5,995 nucleotides of DNA from an uncultured Kiloniellales bacterium (GCA_947259625.1 CAMYMY010000238.1:1-5995), one strand, 5' to 3'; positions 1 to 4,831 are shown, numbered from the stretch's first letter. The notes: generated by a model not told the origin, from the sequence alone. Program-made: numbers and translations.

Positions 1-564
1 AAGCGCAGGTTCCGCGCCCATCTGCGGCGCGCCGCGGCCGCCGCGGCCCGCGGCGAGGGCGAGGCGGTGCCGGCGCCCGAAGGACCGGCCGAGGTGGCGG
101 AGGGGGAGGACGGCTCGGCCCCGCTGCCCGACGCGGAGACCCGGCTCCTCGGCCAAGCCTGTGCGGCCTGTCGCGGCACTTGCTGCAGGCACGGCCGGGA
201 GCATGCCTTCCTGGGGGGCCTGCGTCTCGCCCGCTACCTGGCGGCGCACCCGGACGAGACGCCCGAACAGGCGGTCGCGGCCTACCTGGCCTACCTGCCG
301 GAGGAGAGCTTCGAGGATGCCTGCGTCTATCAGGGGCCGCGCGGCTGCACCCTGCCGCGCGAACTGCGCGCGGACCTGTGCAACGCCTACCACTGCGCCG
401 GGTTGAGATCGTATCGCCGGCACCTGGCGCGCCACGGCCCGACGCCTGGCTGCGCCGTGGTGCGCGAGGACAACCGGATCGCGCGCTCGGCCTTCTTCGA
501 CACCGGGCGGCTGCGGCGCTACGAGCCCGCGGCGCGGCCCGCCCGGCGTCGAAAGGACGGCTAG
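1..564 (+). CDS. YkgJ-like Cys-cluster protein, putative metal-binding (5' end outside window)
   Basis: The frame is open from base 1 to the TAG at 562-564, so the gene very probably begins upstream. A GTG at 67 is possible but has no ribosome binding site before it. The segment before and around it is low-complexity Ala/Arg/Glu, probably a linker. The core starts near base 145 and carries CAACRGTCC (codons about 160-186), then CVYQGPRGCTLP and LCNAYHCAGL (about 325-400), with a final Cys near base 451. This CxxCxxxCC ... C-x6-C ... C-x4-C layout resembles the YkgJ/UPF0153 family of putative zinc- or iron-chelating proteins. Family members have no well-defined biochemical role, so metal binding is inferred from the cysteines. 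The protein is soluble, with no signal peptide or membrane segment visible in this part. It ends convergently with the small membrane protein gene, 36 bases away. Confidence 0.75.
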   Translation, partial: KRRFRAHLRRAAAAAARGEGEAVPAPEGPAEVAEGEDGSAPLPDAETRLLGQACAACRGTCCRHGREHAFLGGLRLARYLAAHPDETPEQAVAAYLAYLPEESFEDACVYQGPRGCTLPRELRADLCNAYHCAGLRSYRRHLARHGPTPGCAVVREDNRIARSAFFDTGRLRRYEPAARPARRRKDG

Positions 565-569
565 CAGGT

Positions 570-588
570 CAGGCGACTTGGCCGCCTG
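570..588. terminator. weak hairpin between convergent genes
   Basis: CAGGCG (570-575) pairs with CGCCTG (583-588) across a seven-base loop, six bases after the stop of the Cys-cluster gene and before the stop of the opposing gene at 601. There is no T-run, so it is at best a poor intrinsic terminator that could serve either direction. Confidence 0.3.
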
Positions 589-600
589 CCGGCGGCGGCG

Positions 601-819
601 TCATTCACTCGCTTCCGCGGGTTCGCCTTCGGCCTGCTCCGACTTGTGGCCGAGGAAGAACAGGACGGCGCCGAGGACGATCGCCGCGCCGCGGATGACC
701 CAACCCACGGTCTCGCCCCAGTTGTCGATCCAGGACAGGAGGCTGAACTCGTAGCCGAAGACATTCAACAGGATGGTGCCGATACCGAAAAACAGTAGGG
801 TCGAGCCTGCGCTTTTCAT
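601..819 (-). CDS. 72-residue two-helix membrane protein of unknown function
   Basis: I chose the ATG at 819 because AGAGGA (827-832) sits seven bases upstream of it. A longer in-frame start at 933 would add a non-hydrophobic, unconvincing N-terminus. The protein begins MKSAGSTLLFFGIGTILLNV, a first membrane helix (residues about 6-25). A connecting segment holding SLLSWIDNWGETVGW follows, then a second helix (about 40-57, GAAIVLGAVLFFLG) and a charged Glu-rich tail. It is therefore a small inner-membrane hairpin protein. Similar small proteins with a W-D-W-G segment between two helices occur in many proteobacteria, but I know no assigned function. It stands alone, convergent with the preceding gene and divergent from the MFS gene. 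I saw no clear promoter in 820-1072. Confidence 0.8.
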   Translation of the reverse strand: MKSAGSTLLFFGIGTILLNVFGYEFSLLSWIDNWGETVGWVIRGAAIVLGAVLFFLGHKSEQAEGEPAEASE

Positions 820-826
820 TGCATGT

Positions 827-832
827 TCCTCT
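827..832 (-). promoter_or_regulatory. ribosome binding site fixing the start of the small membrane protein
   Basis: On the minus strand this reads AGAGGA, seven bases before the ATG at 819. It favours the 72-residue form over upstream in-frame starts. Confidence 0.7.
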
Positions 833-1042
833 CTTAGGTTCTCGGGTCTTGTTTCCGTTCGAGCGTCCGGTCCCCCGGGCGCTGGCCGCCCAAGACAGCA
901 CGAAATCCCTTTCGCACCGTTAACGCGAGGCACTCGAGGCGATGGCCGACCGCAGGATGCCGGTGCCGCGCCGGACCGTCCCGGGAGCCCCGATCCGGTT
1001 TCGAAGGGGATTGTTCCGTTGGCCTCGCGGCTCGCCTAGACT

Positions 1043-1069
1043 GCCCGCCGCGGCTTCGATTGGGCGGGC
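1043..1069 (+). promoter_or_regulatory. hairpin covering the MFS gene leader
   Basis: GCCCGCC (1043-1049) can pair with GGCGGGC (1063-1069), leaving a 13-base loop. The right arm ends three bases before the MFS start codon and contains the only purine-rich stretch that could serve as a ribosome binding site. In GC-rich DNA a 7-bp stem can be chance. Confidence 0.3.
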
Positions 1070-1072
1070 GGC

Positions 1073-2266
1073 ATGACGGACCAGACCTACACGGCCGGCG
1101 AGCGGCGGCGCAGCCTCGGCGCGGTGATCGCCAGCAGCTTCGCGATCGGCCTGCACTTCGGCATCCTGATGCCGCTCGTTGCCCTGGTGCTCGAGCGCGA
1201 CGGCGTCGGCACGGCGGCGATCGGCCTGAACGCCGCCATGCAGCCGCTCGCCATGCTGGTGCTCGGCCCCTTCATCGCGCGCATCGCCGGCCGGCTGGGC
1301 ACGCTCGCCTCGCTCTACGGCGGGCTCGCGGTCACCGTCGGCGCGATCCTGGCGATGCCGCTCGTGCCCGTGCTCGGCGTCTGGTTCGTGCTGCGCTTCC
1401 TGGCCGGGGTCGGCATGGCCCTGCCCTGGCTGGTCGGCGAGACCTGGATCAACACCGTGGCCACGGACAGCAGCCGCGGGCGCGTGGTCGCGTTCTACAC
1501 CACGGCCTTCTACGGCGGTCTGGCCGCCGGGCCGCTTGTCCTCCAGGCGACCGGCACCGAGGGCCTGACGCCCTTCCTGGCCGCGGCCGCGTCGCTGGTC
1601 CTGGCCGGCCTGCCGATCCACCTCTATCGCGGCCTGGCGCCGGACATGCCCGCGCGCCCGCGGCTCGGGCTGCGGCAGGCGGCGGGTATCGCCCCCCTGG
1701 TCGTCGCCGCGGCGCTGCTGTCAGGTTTCGTAGAGGTCGGCGCCTATGCGCTGCTGCCGCTCTATGCGCTGCGCAGCGGCCTCGGCCAGGGCGAGGCGAT
1801 CGCCATGCTGACCGTCTTCACGCTCGGCGCGATCGTGCTGCAGGCGCCGCTCGGTCTCTTCGCCGACCGCCTGGACCGGCGGCGCCTGCTGATGGCCTGC
1901 GCGCTCGGCAGTATCCTCTGTGCCGCGGCCCTGCCGGGCGCGATCGGCGTGCCGCTGCTGCTCTGGCCGCTGCTCGTGCTCTGGGGCGGGCTGGGGCTCG
2001 GCTTCTACACCCTGGGCCTGGCGCTGCTGGGCCAGCGCTTTCCGCCGGCCGACCTCGCCGTCGCCAACGCGCTCTTCATCCTCGCGTTCGAAGCGGGCAA
2101 CGTGCTGGGGCCGGCCGCCGCCGGCGCGGCCATGGATCTCTGGGACCCGCACGGCCTGCTGCTGGCGCTGGCCGCGGCCGCGGCGGTCTTCCTCGCCTTC
2201 GCCGCGGCCCTGCCCGATTCCGGCCAAGATTGGCGGGTAAGCAGGGGAAAGCCCCCGCAGCCATGA
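1073..2266 (+). CDS. YcaD-like major facilitator superfamily transporter
   Basis: This 397-residue integral membrane protein has the usual MFS length and about twelve hydrophobic segments. The order of motifs follows the YcaD type. The N-terminal half has LRFLAGVGMALPWLVGET (residues about 107-123), then a RGR loop (about 135-137) and a Tyr-rich helix. The C-terminal half has the cytoplasmic loop signature GLFADRLDRRRL (261-272), the second-half equivalent of the MFS motif A, then the GNVLGP helix near residue 342. Family members are secondary transporters or drug exporters driven by ion gradients. The substrate cannot be read from sequence. The ATG at 1073 is the first good start. Upstream is only a weak GC-rich binding site, possibly folded in a hairpin. 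The stop at 2264-2266 overlaps the binding site of the next gene, which suggests co-translation with that exported protein. Confidence 0.88.
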   Translation: MTDQTYTAGERRRSLGAVIASSFAIGLHFGILMPLVALVLERDGVGTAAIGLNAAMQPLAMLVLGPFIARIAGRLGTLASLYGGLAVTVGAILAMPLVPVLGVWFVLRFLAGVGMALPWLVGETWINTVATDSSRGRVVAFYTTAFYGGLAAGPLVLQATGTEGLTPFLAAAASLVLAGLPIHLYRGLAPDMPARPRLGLRQAAGIAPLVVAAALLSGFVEVGAYALLPLYALRSGLGQGEAIAMLTVFTLGAIVLQAPLGLFADRLDRRRLLMACALGSILCAAALPGAIGVPLLLWPLLVLWGGLGLGFYTLGLALLGQRFPPADLAVANALFILAFEAGNVLGPAAAGAAMDLWDPHGLLLALAAAAAVFLAFAAALPDSGQDWRVSRGKPPQP

Positions 2267-2270
2267 GGAG
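2265..2270 (+). promoter_or_regulatory. ribosome binding site overlapping the MFS stop codon
   Basis: GAGGAG lies seven bases before the ATG at 2278 and overlaps the last two bases of the MFS stop codon TGA. An in-frame ATG at 2263, in an ATGA overlap with the stop, has no binding site of its own, so 2278 is preferred. Confidence 0.65.
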
Positions 2271-2277
2271 ACGCCGG

Positions 2278-2556
2278 ATGCCGTGCCGGAGCCAGATTGC
2301 CGCCGCCCTGCTGCTCGGCCTCGCCCTCGCCGGGCCGCCGCCCGCCGTGGCCGCCGCCGAGCCCCCGAAGGAGACGCCCGAGGAACTGGCCCGCGAGGGC
2401 ATGGAGCGCATGCTGAGGGCGCTCGAGCTCTTCATCGAGATGATCCCGCAGTACGAGATGCCCGAGGTGACCGACGACGGCGACATCATCATCCGCCGCA
2501 AGCGCGGCAAGAGCGCCCCGCCGCCCGACCCGGAGCTGGAAGAGACCGACACCTGA
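2278..2556 (+). CDS. small exported protein with GDIIIRRK motif, function unknown
   Basis: The 92-residue product has a signal peptide: MPCRSQ, a hydrophobic core IAAALLLGLALAG, and an Ala-rich cleavage region ending near AVAAA (residues 24-28). The mature protein is about 65 residues, with a helix REGMERMLRALELFIEMIPQ (39-58), then YEMPEVTDDGDIIIRRKRGK (59-78) and an acidic Pro-rich tail. From memory, alphaproteobacteria carry many small exported proteins with this helix plus a (N/D)GDIIIRRK ending, often misnamed as an ATPase. No Walker motif is present here and no function is assigned. An alternative start at 2263 would add five residues (MRRRR) and a more basic n-region. Overlap with the MFS stop makes a two-gene operon likely, so it may be a periplasmic partner of the exporter, though that is only context. 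Confidence 0.78.
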   Translation: MPCRSQIAAALLLGLALAGPPPAVAAAEPPKETPEELAREGMERMLRALELFIEMIPQYEMPEVTDDGDIIIRRKRGKSAPPPDPELEETDT

Positions 2557-2700
2557 CGCGGCAGTTGCACGGTTTTGGGCAAACGAGCCTATGCACAGTA
2601 AAAACGTGTTTGATTTCAATAGGTTATGGGCTGTTTGCGATTGAGCGGCGCGGGATAAGTCATTGAAAACAAAAGAGTTTAGTTGCCAAGGTGCCCGTCA
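2557..2700. other. AT-rich intergenic pocket with an imperfect inverted repeat
   Basis: This stretch is visibly AT-richer than everything around it. GCAAACGAGCCTAT (2579-2592) is repeated in inverted form at 2619-2638, as ATAGG, a six-base insertion, then GCTGTTTGC. No T-run follows, so it is not an obvious terminator of the MFS operon, although readthrough control is possible. I found no credible gene here. Confidence 0.5.
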
Positions 2701-2703
2701 AAA

Positions 2704-2773
2704 CCCTCGCCCTTCGGGAGAGGGAGGGGCCCGCGCGGCTTTCGCCGCGTGGGAGGGTGAGGGCTGGTTGGTT
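2704..2773 (+). repeat. left inverted repeat of the DUF559 cassette
   Basis: The arm contains internal palindromes of its own: CCCTCGCCCTTCGGGAGAGG is self-complementary in part, and CGCGG (2734-2738) with CCGCG (2745-2749) forms a further hairpin around 2732-2752. This makes it look like a REP-type unit. It pairs with the right arm at 3144-3203. Confidence 0.75.
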
Positions 2774-3126
2774 CAAGGATCGGGAGATGTGTCGGCCGAG
2801 GCCAGCGCATCGCGAATGACCTGGAGCACACCCTCGGTGTTGCCTAGGACATCGTGGTTCCAGAAGCGGAGAACCCGAAAACCCCAGCCGGCGAGCCGCG
2901 CGCTCCGCTCGTGATCCTTCTCTAGTTGGTCCGCGTGCTGGCCGCCATCCAGCTCGATCACGAGGCGGTCTTCCAGACAGAGAAAGTCCACCACATAGGG
3001 GCCGACCGGCGTTTGGCGCCGGAACTTGCGGCCGTCCAGCCCTCGGCTCCGCAGGTGCCGCCACAGCACCTGTTCTGCGTCGGTCGCCTGCTTCCGCAAG
3101 GCTCTGGGACGTGTGGTCGCTGGCAT
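2773..3126 (-). CDS. DUF559 family endonuclease-like protein
   Basis: The 117-residue product matches the DUF559 family along its whole length. It has TDAEQVLWRHLRSR (residues 15-28), GRKFRRQTPVGPYVVDFLC (32-50), the signature VIELDGGQH (56-64), then a long helix and GFRVLRFWNHDV (82-93). The family is structurally related to Vsr and other PD-(D/E)XK nucleases. D47, E58 and D60, with Q63 and H64, are the likely metal-binding and catalytic positions, and all are intact, so the protein is probably active. The ATG at 3126 is the earliest possible start, because an in-frame TAA lies only four codons upstream. No convincing ribosome binding site precedes it. The gene fills the space between two inverted repeats. 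Its biological role is unknown; a role in DNA processing or repeat mobility is inference. Confidence 0.88.
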   Translation of the reverse strand: MPATTRPRALRKQATDAEQVLWRHLRSRGLDGRKFRRQTPVGPYVVDFLCLEDRLVIELDGGQHADQLEKDHERSARLAGWGFRVLRFWNHDVLGNTEGVLQVIRDALASADTSPDP

Positions 3127-3143
3127 GAAAACAGCTTAGCAGA

Positions 3144-3203
3144 AACCAACCGGCCCTCACCCTCCCGCTTCTCGGGCCCCTCCCTCTCCCGATGGGCGAG
3201 GGG
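3144..3203 (-). repeat. right inverted repeat of the DUF559 cassette
   Basis: Read on the minus strand, this copy matches the left arm except for one mismatch near its outer end, a shorter variable centre and one mismatch near its inner end. Its outer edge lies 29 bases before the -35 box of the next gene. Confidence 0.75.
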
Positions 3204-3232
3204 AAGGTGGCCGGCGCGGCTCCACTTTGTTC

Positions 3233-3261
3233 TTGACAACGGCCTCTATATAGGGTATATA
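3233..3261 (+). promoter_or_regulatory. strong sigma70-type promoter for the 204-residue protein
   Basis: TTGACA (3233-3238) matches the -35 consensus perfectly. A 17-base spacer follows, then TATATA (3256-3261) as -10. The predicted start of transcription is near 3268, giving a leader of about 30 bases. This is the clearest promoter in the window. Confidence 0.75.
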
Positions 3262-3272
3262 TCCTAGTATAG
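3246..3272. promoter_or_regulatory. candidate operator: dyad over the -10 box
   Basis: CTATATAGG (3246-3254) is mirrored by CCTAGTATAG (3263-3272), with one extra base in the right arm. The centre of symmetry lies within or beside the -10 box, a placement typical of repressor operators that block polymerase. No regulator gene is adjacent, so this is an inference from geometry. Confidence 0.4.
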
Positions 3273-3296
3273 ACAGGAAGGCAGCAGGATAGGGCC

Positions 3297-3911
3297 ATGA
3301 CGATCGGTGAGGACATCGCAGGCGCGGAGGACCGGGCGGCCGCGGCGCTGCTGGCCGGTATCGCGCCGAGGGACGGGGTCGAGGCGGCGCTGGCCGCGCA
3401 GATGGCGGCCTGCCACGAGGCCGCCCTGGCCTGCCTCGGCAACGCGCGGCGGGAGGATCTGCCCCAGAGCGCGCGGACCGGCGAGCTCCGCACCGGGACG
3501 CGCCTGATGGGCCTCTTCACCCAGCAGCTCGGCGCGCTCGAGCGCCACCGGACGCACCTGCGCCGGGAGCGGGAGGCCGCGGAGAGCGCCGAGCGCGACG
3601 CCGAGCTGCGCCGCAAGTTCGCGCAGCGAGACGCCGAGCGCGAGGCCGAGGAGGCTCTGCTTTTTCCCTCCCGCGCGTCCAGGCTGTCCGTGCCGCCCAC
3701 AGACGAGGCGATCTTCGAGCGCCTCTGCCAGCGCTTCGAGCGGCGCATGAGCGGGGAGGGGGTCGAAGCCGACCCGGCCCCGGTACCGGACGCCGCGGGC
3801 GCCGCTGCGTCGCCCCCGCCGGCCGCGCCCGAGGCTCCGCTCAGCCGCCAGCAGCGCCGCGCCCTCGAGCGCCTGGGCCGCAAGGCGCGGCGGCGGGCGG
3901 GCGCAGGGTAA
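3297..3911 (+). CDS. unrecognised 204-residue Ala/Arg/Glu-rich helical protein
   Basis: I do not firmly recognise this protein. The ATG at 3297 is preceded by AGGA (3286-3289), seven bases upstream, and lies about 30 bases after a predicted transcription start. Residues 26-50 (RDGVEAALAAQMAACHEAALA region) and 68-85 (RLMGLFTQQLGALERHR) recall small alphaproteobacterial proteins of the form LAAQM-x-A-x-HNAAM ... L-x-x-TQQLEAL-x-RHR, which I know only as hypothetical. Residues 80-122 are a highly charged, probably coiled-coil helix. A Pro/Ala linker follows (158-181), then a basic end SRQQRRALERLGRKARRR (183-200) that could bind nucleic acid. No signal peptide or membrane segment is seen, so it is likely cytoplasmic. 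The strong promoter with a dyad suggests switched expression. A phage or plasmid origin is possible but unproven. Confidence 0.7.
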   Translation: MTIGEDIAGAEDRAAAALLAGIAPRDGVEAALAAQMAACHEAALACLGNARREDLPQSARTGELRTGTRLMGLFTQQLGALERHRTHLRREREAAESAERDAELRRKFAQRDAEREAEEALLFPSRASRLSVPPTDEAIFERLCQRFERRMSGEGVEADPAPVPDAAGAAASPPPAAPEAPLSRQQRRALERLGRKARRRAGAG

Positions 3912-3946
3912 GGCTTGGGGGCGGGCGCGCCCGACAAGAAGGATTT

Positions 3947-3977
3947 GAACCACAGAGGCACAGAGGCACGGAGAACC
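3947..3977 (+). repeat. octamer-ladder repeat, left arm
   Basis: Three octamers run head to tail: CACAGAGG (3951-3958), CACAGAGG (3959-3966) and CACGGAGA (3967-3974), preceded by GAAC and followed by ACC. The same ladder appears in inverted orientation at 4122-4159. Confidence 0.65.
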
Positions 3978-3990
3978 AACCGCCCCAGCG

Positions 3991-4078
3991 TGTCATTGCC
4001 GGACGCGATCCGGCAATCCAGGAGGGTGCCGGCCGCATATGCCGCTCTGGATCACCGGGTCGCGGCCCGGTGATGACA
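3991..4078. repeat. REP-type bipartite palindromic unit (BIME-like)
   Basis: There are two perfect hairpins. ATTGCCGGA (3995-4003) pairs with TCCGGCAAT (4009-4017), and ATCACCGGG (4051-4059) pairs with CCCGGTGAT (4066-4074). The two halves face each other: TGTCAT (3991-3996) against ATGACA (4073-4078), and ATCCAG (4016-4021) against CTGGAT (4047-4052). This is the classic REP-pair layout, and units of this look are common in alphaproteobacterial intergenic DNA. Confidence 0.75.
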
Positions 4079-4121
4079 AAATGGGAGAGCTGTTCCTCAT
4101 TCGCGGCTTACTCAGCGCGCC

Positions 4122-4159
4122 GGAACCTGTCTTTGTGCCTTCGCGTCTTCGTGGTTCCA
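4122..4159 (-). repeat. octamer-ladder repeat, right arm
   Basis: On the minus strand this reads GGAAC, C, then CACGAAGA, CGCGAAGG and CACAAAGA. All three fit the unit CRCRRAGR seen in the left arm. Together the arms enclose the REP unit. Confidence 0.6.
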
Positions 4160-4320
4160 AGTTTGGTTCCTCGGCGTCTACGAGGCTCCGCGGTGAGAGC
4201 CCTTGGATGATCAGATGACGACGGCCCCGGCCATGCACAAGGAGCCCGCGCTGCCGCGCGCGCACGCGGGCGGGCGCGCCCTGCCGGGCCCCGGCGGTGC
4301 GGGCCAAGCGCCGCTGCGGC

Positions 4321-4737
4321 TCAGCCACCTCTCCCCAGTACCTCCACGCTGACCTCGGCCTTGCCCTGGCGCTCGAAGCCGAGGGCCTGGGCGGCGCGTT
4401 TCGAGACGTCGACGATCCGGCCCGCCACGAAGGGGCCGCGGTCGTTGATGGTGAGGACGACGGAGCGGCGGTTCTTGAGGTTGGTGACGCGCACCCGGGT
4501 GCCGAAGGGCAGGGTCTTGTGCGCCGCGGTCATGGCATACATGTCGTAGCGCTGGCCGCTCGCGGTCGTCTTGCCATGGAAGCCCGGCCCATACCACGAG
4601 GCGATGCCGACCTCGGCGCCGCGGGCCACGCTCGTCCGGTCGGCGTGGGGCGCGGCGCCGGACGTGATCGGCGGCGACGCGCAGGCGCTCAGCCACACTG
4701 CGGCCAGCGCCGCGCATAAGATCCGTCCTGCCGTCAT
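4321..4737 (-). CDS. rlpA: RlpA-like septal ring lytic transglycosylase lipoprotein, no SPOR domain
   Basis: The 138-residue product has a lipoprotein signal (AAVWLSAC, lipidated Cys19), so it should be anchored in a membrane, most likely the outer one. A double-psi beta-barrel domain follows: GIASWYGPGFHGKTTASG (44-61), AMTAAHKTLPFGT (68-80), VVLTINDRGPF (93-103) and RIVDVSKRAAQALG (107-120). H73 and D99 correspond to the residues needed for activity in the Pseudomonas enzyme, which cleaves glycan strands lacking stem peptides. RlpA proteins often carry a C-terminal SPOR domain that targets the septum. This protein stops right after the barrel, so it must localise by other means or be a short paralogue. 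The ATG at 4737 is chosen because AAGGA (4745-4749) lies seven bases upstream and because it begins at the signal peptide. It is divergent from the CHAP gene. Confidence 0.9.
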   Translation of the reverse strand: MTAGRILCAALAAVWLSACASPPITSGAAPHADRTSVARGAEVGIASWYGPGFHGKTTASGQRYDMYAMTAAHKTLPFGTRVRVTNLKNRRSVVLTINDRGPFVAGRIVDVSKRAAQALGFERQGKAEVSVEVLGRGG

Positions 4738-4744
4738 CGTCGCG

Positions 4745-4749
4745 TCCTT
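4745..4749 (-). promoter_or_regulatory. ribosome binding site fixing the rlpA start
   Basis: On the minus strand this is AAGGA, seven bases before the ATG at 4737. It rules against the in-frame start at 4896, which would put 53 unrelated residues before the signal peptide. Confidence 0.75.
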
Positions 4750-4787
4750 AAAGGTTCCGCGAAAGCCTTCCCATAGCCCGGCTCCGC

Positions 4788-4802
4788 TTATCGCGGGGTT
4801 AA
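4788..4802. promoter_or_regulatory. CtrA-like box 1 (TTAT-N7-TTAA)
   Basis: TTAT (4788-4791), seven bases, then TTAA (4799-4802). This matches seven of the eight fixed bases of the CtrA site TTAA-N7-TTAA. It lies about 50 bases upstream of the rlpA start. Confidence 0.35.
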
Positions 4803-4811
4803 GAGCTGGGG

Positions 4812-4831
4812 GCGTCCGGGTGCCCGGACGC
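4812..4831. promoter_or_regulatory. perfect palindrome in the divergent intergenic region
   Basis: GCGTCCGGG (4812-4820), TG, then CCCGGACGC (4823-4831). It has a nine-base perfect stem. It lies between the two CtrA-like boxes and could be an operator shared by rlpA and the CHAP gene, or a solitary REP half. No T-run follows. Confidence 0.4.

Larger units (their letters stand above)
2704..3203. mobile_element. 500-bp candidate cassette: DUF559 gene framed by long inverted repeats
   Basis: The outer boundaries enclose one gene and almost nothing else. The left arm (2704-2773) and the reverse complement of the right arm (3144-3203) share, in order: CCCTCGCCC, one mismatch, TCGGGAGAGGGAGGGGCCCG, a variable centre (17 bases left, 6 right), GGGAGGGTGAGGG, and C(T/C)GGTTGGTT. 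The left arm touches the last base of the gene's stop codon, and the right arm begins 17 bases before its start codon. The cassette splits what looks like a single AT-rich intergenic region. AAGGTG lies near both ends (2688-2693 and 3204-3209) but at unequal distance, so a target duplication is not established. No transposase is present, so mobility is inferred. Confidence 0.55.
3912..4320. other. 409-base intergenic region filled with repeats, no gene
   Basis: No credible gene lies between the 204-residue protein and the rlpA stop. The region holds a 12-bp perfect palindrome (CGGGCGCGCCCG, 3922-3933), an octamer-ladder inverted repeat (3947-3977 and 4122-4159), a two-hairpin REP unit (3991-4078) and a second copy of GGGCGGGCGCGCCC (4268-4281; first copy 3919-3932). 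The rest, 4160-4267, shows nothing I can name. Confidence 0.6.

Noticed and set aside
1011..1042. Promoter for the MFS gene (TTGTTC ... TAGACT)
   Set aside because: The spacing is 20 bases and both boxes are poor, so I could not support it.
920..1621. Minus-strand frame of 233 codons opposite the MFS gene
   Set aside because: The product is Gln/Arg/His/Gly-rich low-complexity, antisense to a clear transporter gene.
1060..2277. Plus-strand frame through the MFS gene that continues into the exported protein
   Set aside because: The upstream 400 codons are an out-of-frame reading of the MFS gene. Only the part from 2263 or 2278 has a start, a binding site and a signal peptide.
2640..2700. tRNA end or phage attachment site in the AT-rich pocket
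   Set aside because: No cloverleaf, no CCA-proximal motif and no integrase gene in the window.
2688..3209. AAGGTG at both sides of the DUF559 cassette as a target-site duplication
   Set aside because: The left copy is ten bases outside the left arm and the right copy is directly adjacent to the right arm. The asymmetry makes a duplication unconvincing.
2660..3979. Long minus-strand open frame of about 440 codons across the DUF559 gene and the 204-residue gene
   Set aside because: It is antisense to the 204-residue gene and in another frame to DUF559. It crosses both repeats, and its product is Arg/Ser/Ala low-complexity typical of GC-rich shadow frames.
3991..4159. Possible CRISPR array
   Set aside because: The repeats are inverted and palindromic, with no regular direct-repeat and spacer pattern.
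3993..4328. Minus-strand frame of 111 codons after rlpA
   Set aside because: It is made from the repeat island, with no binding site and no recognisable domain.
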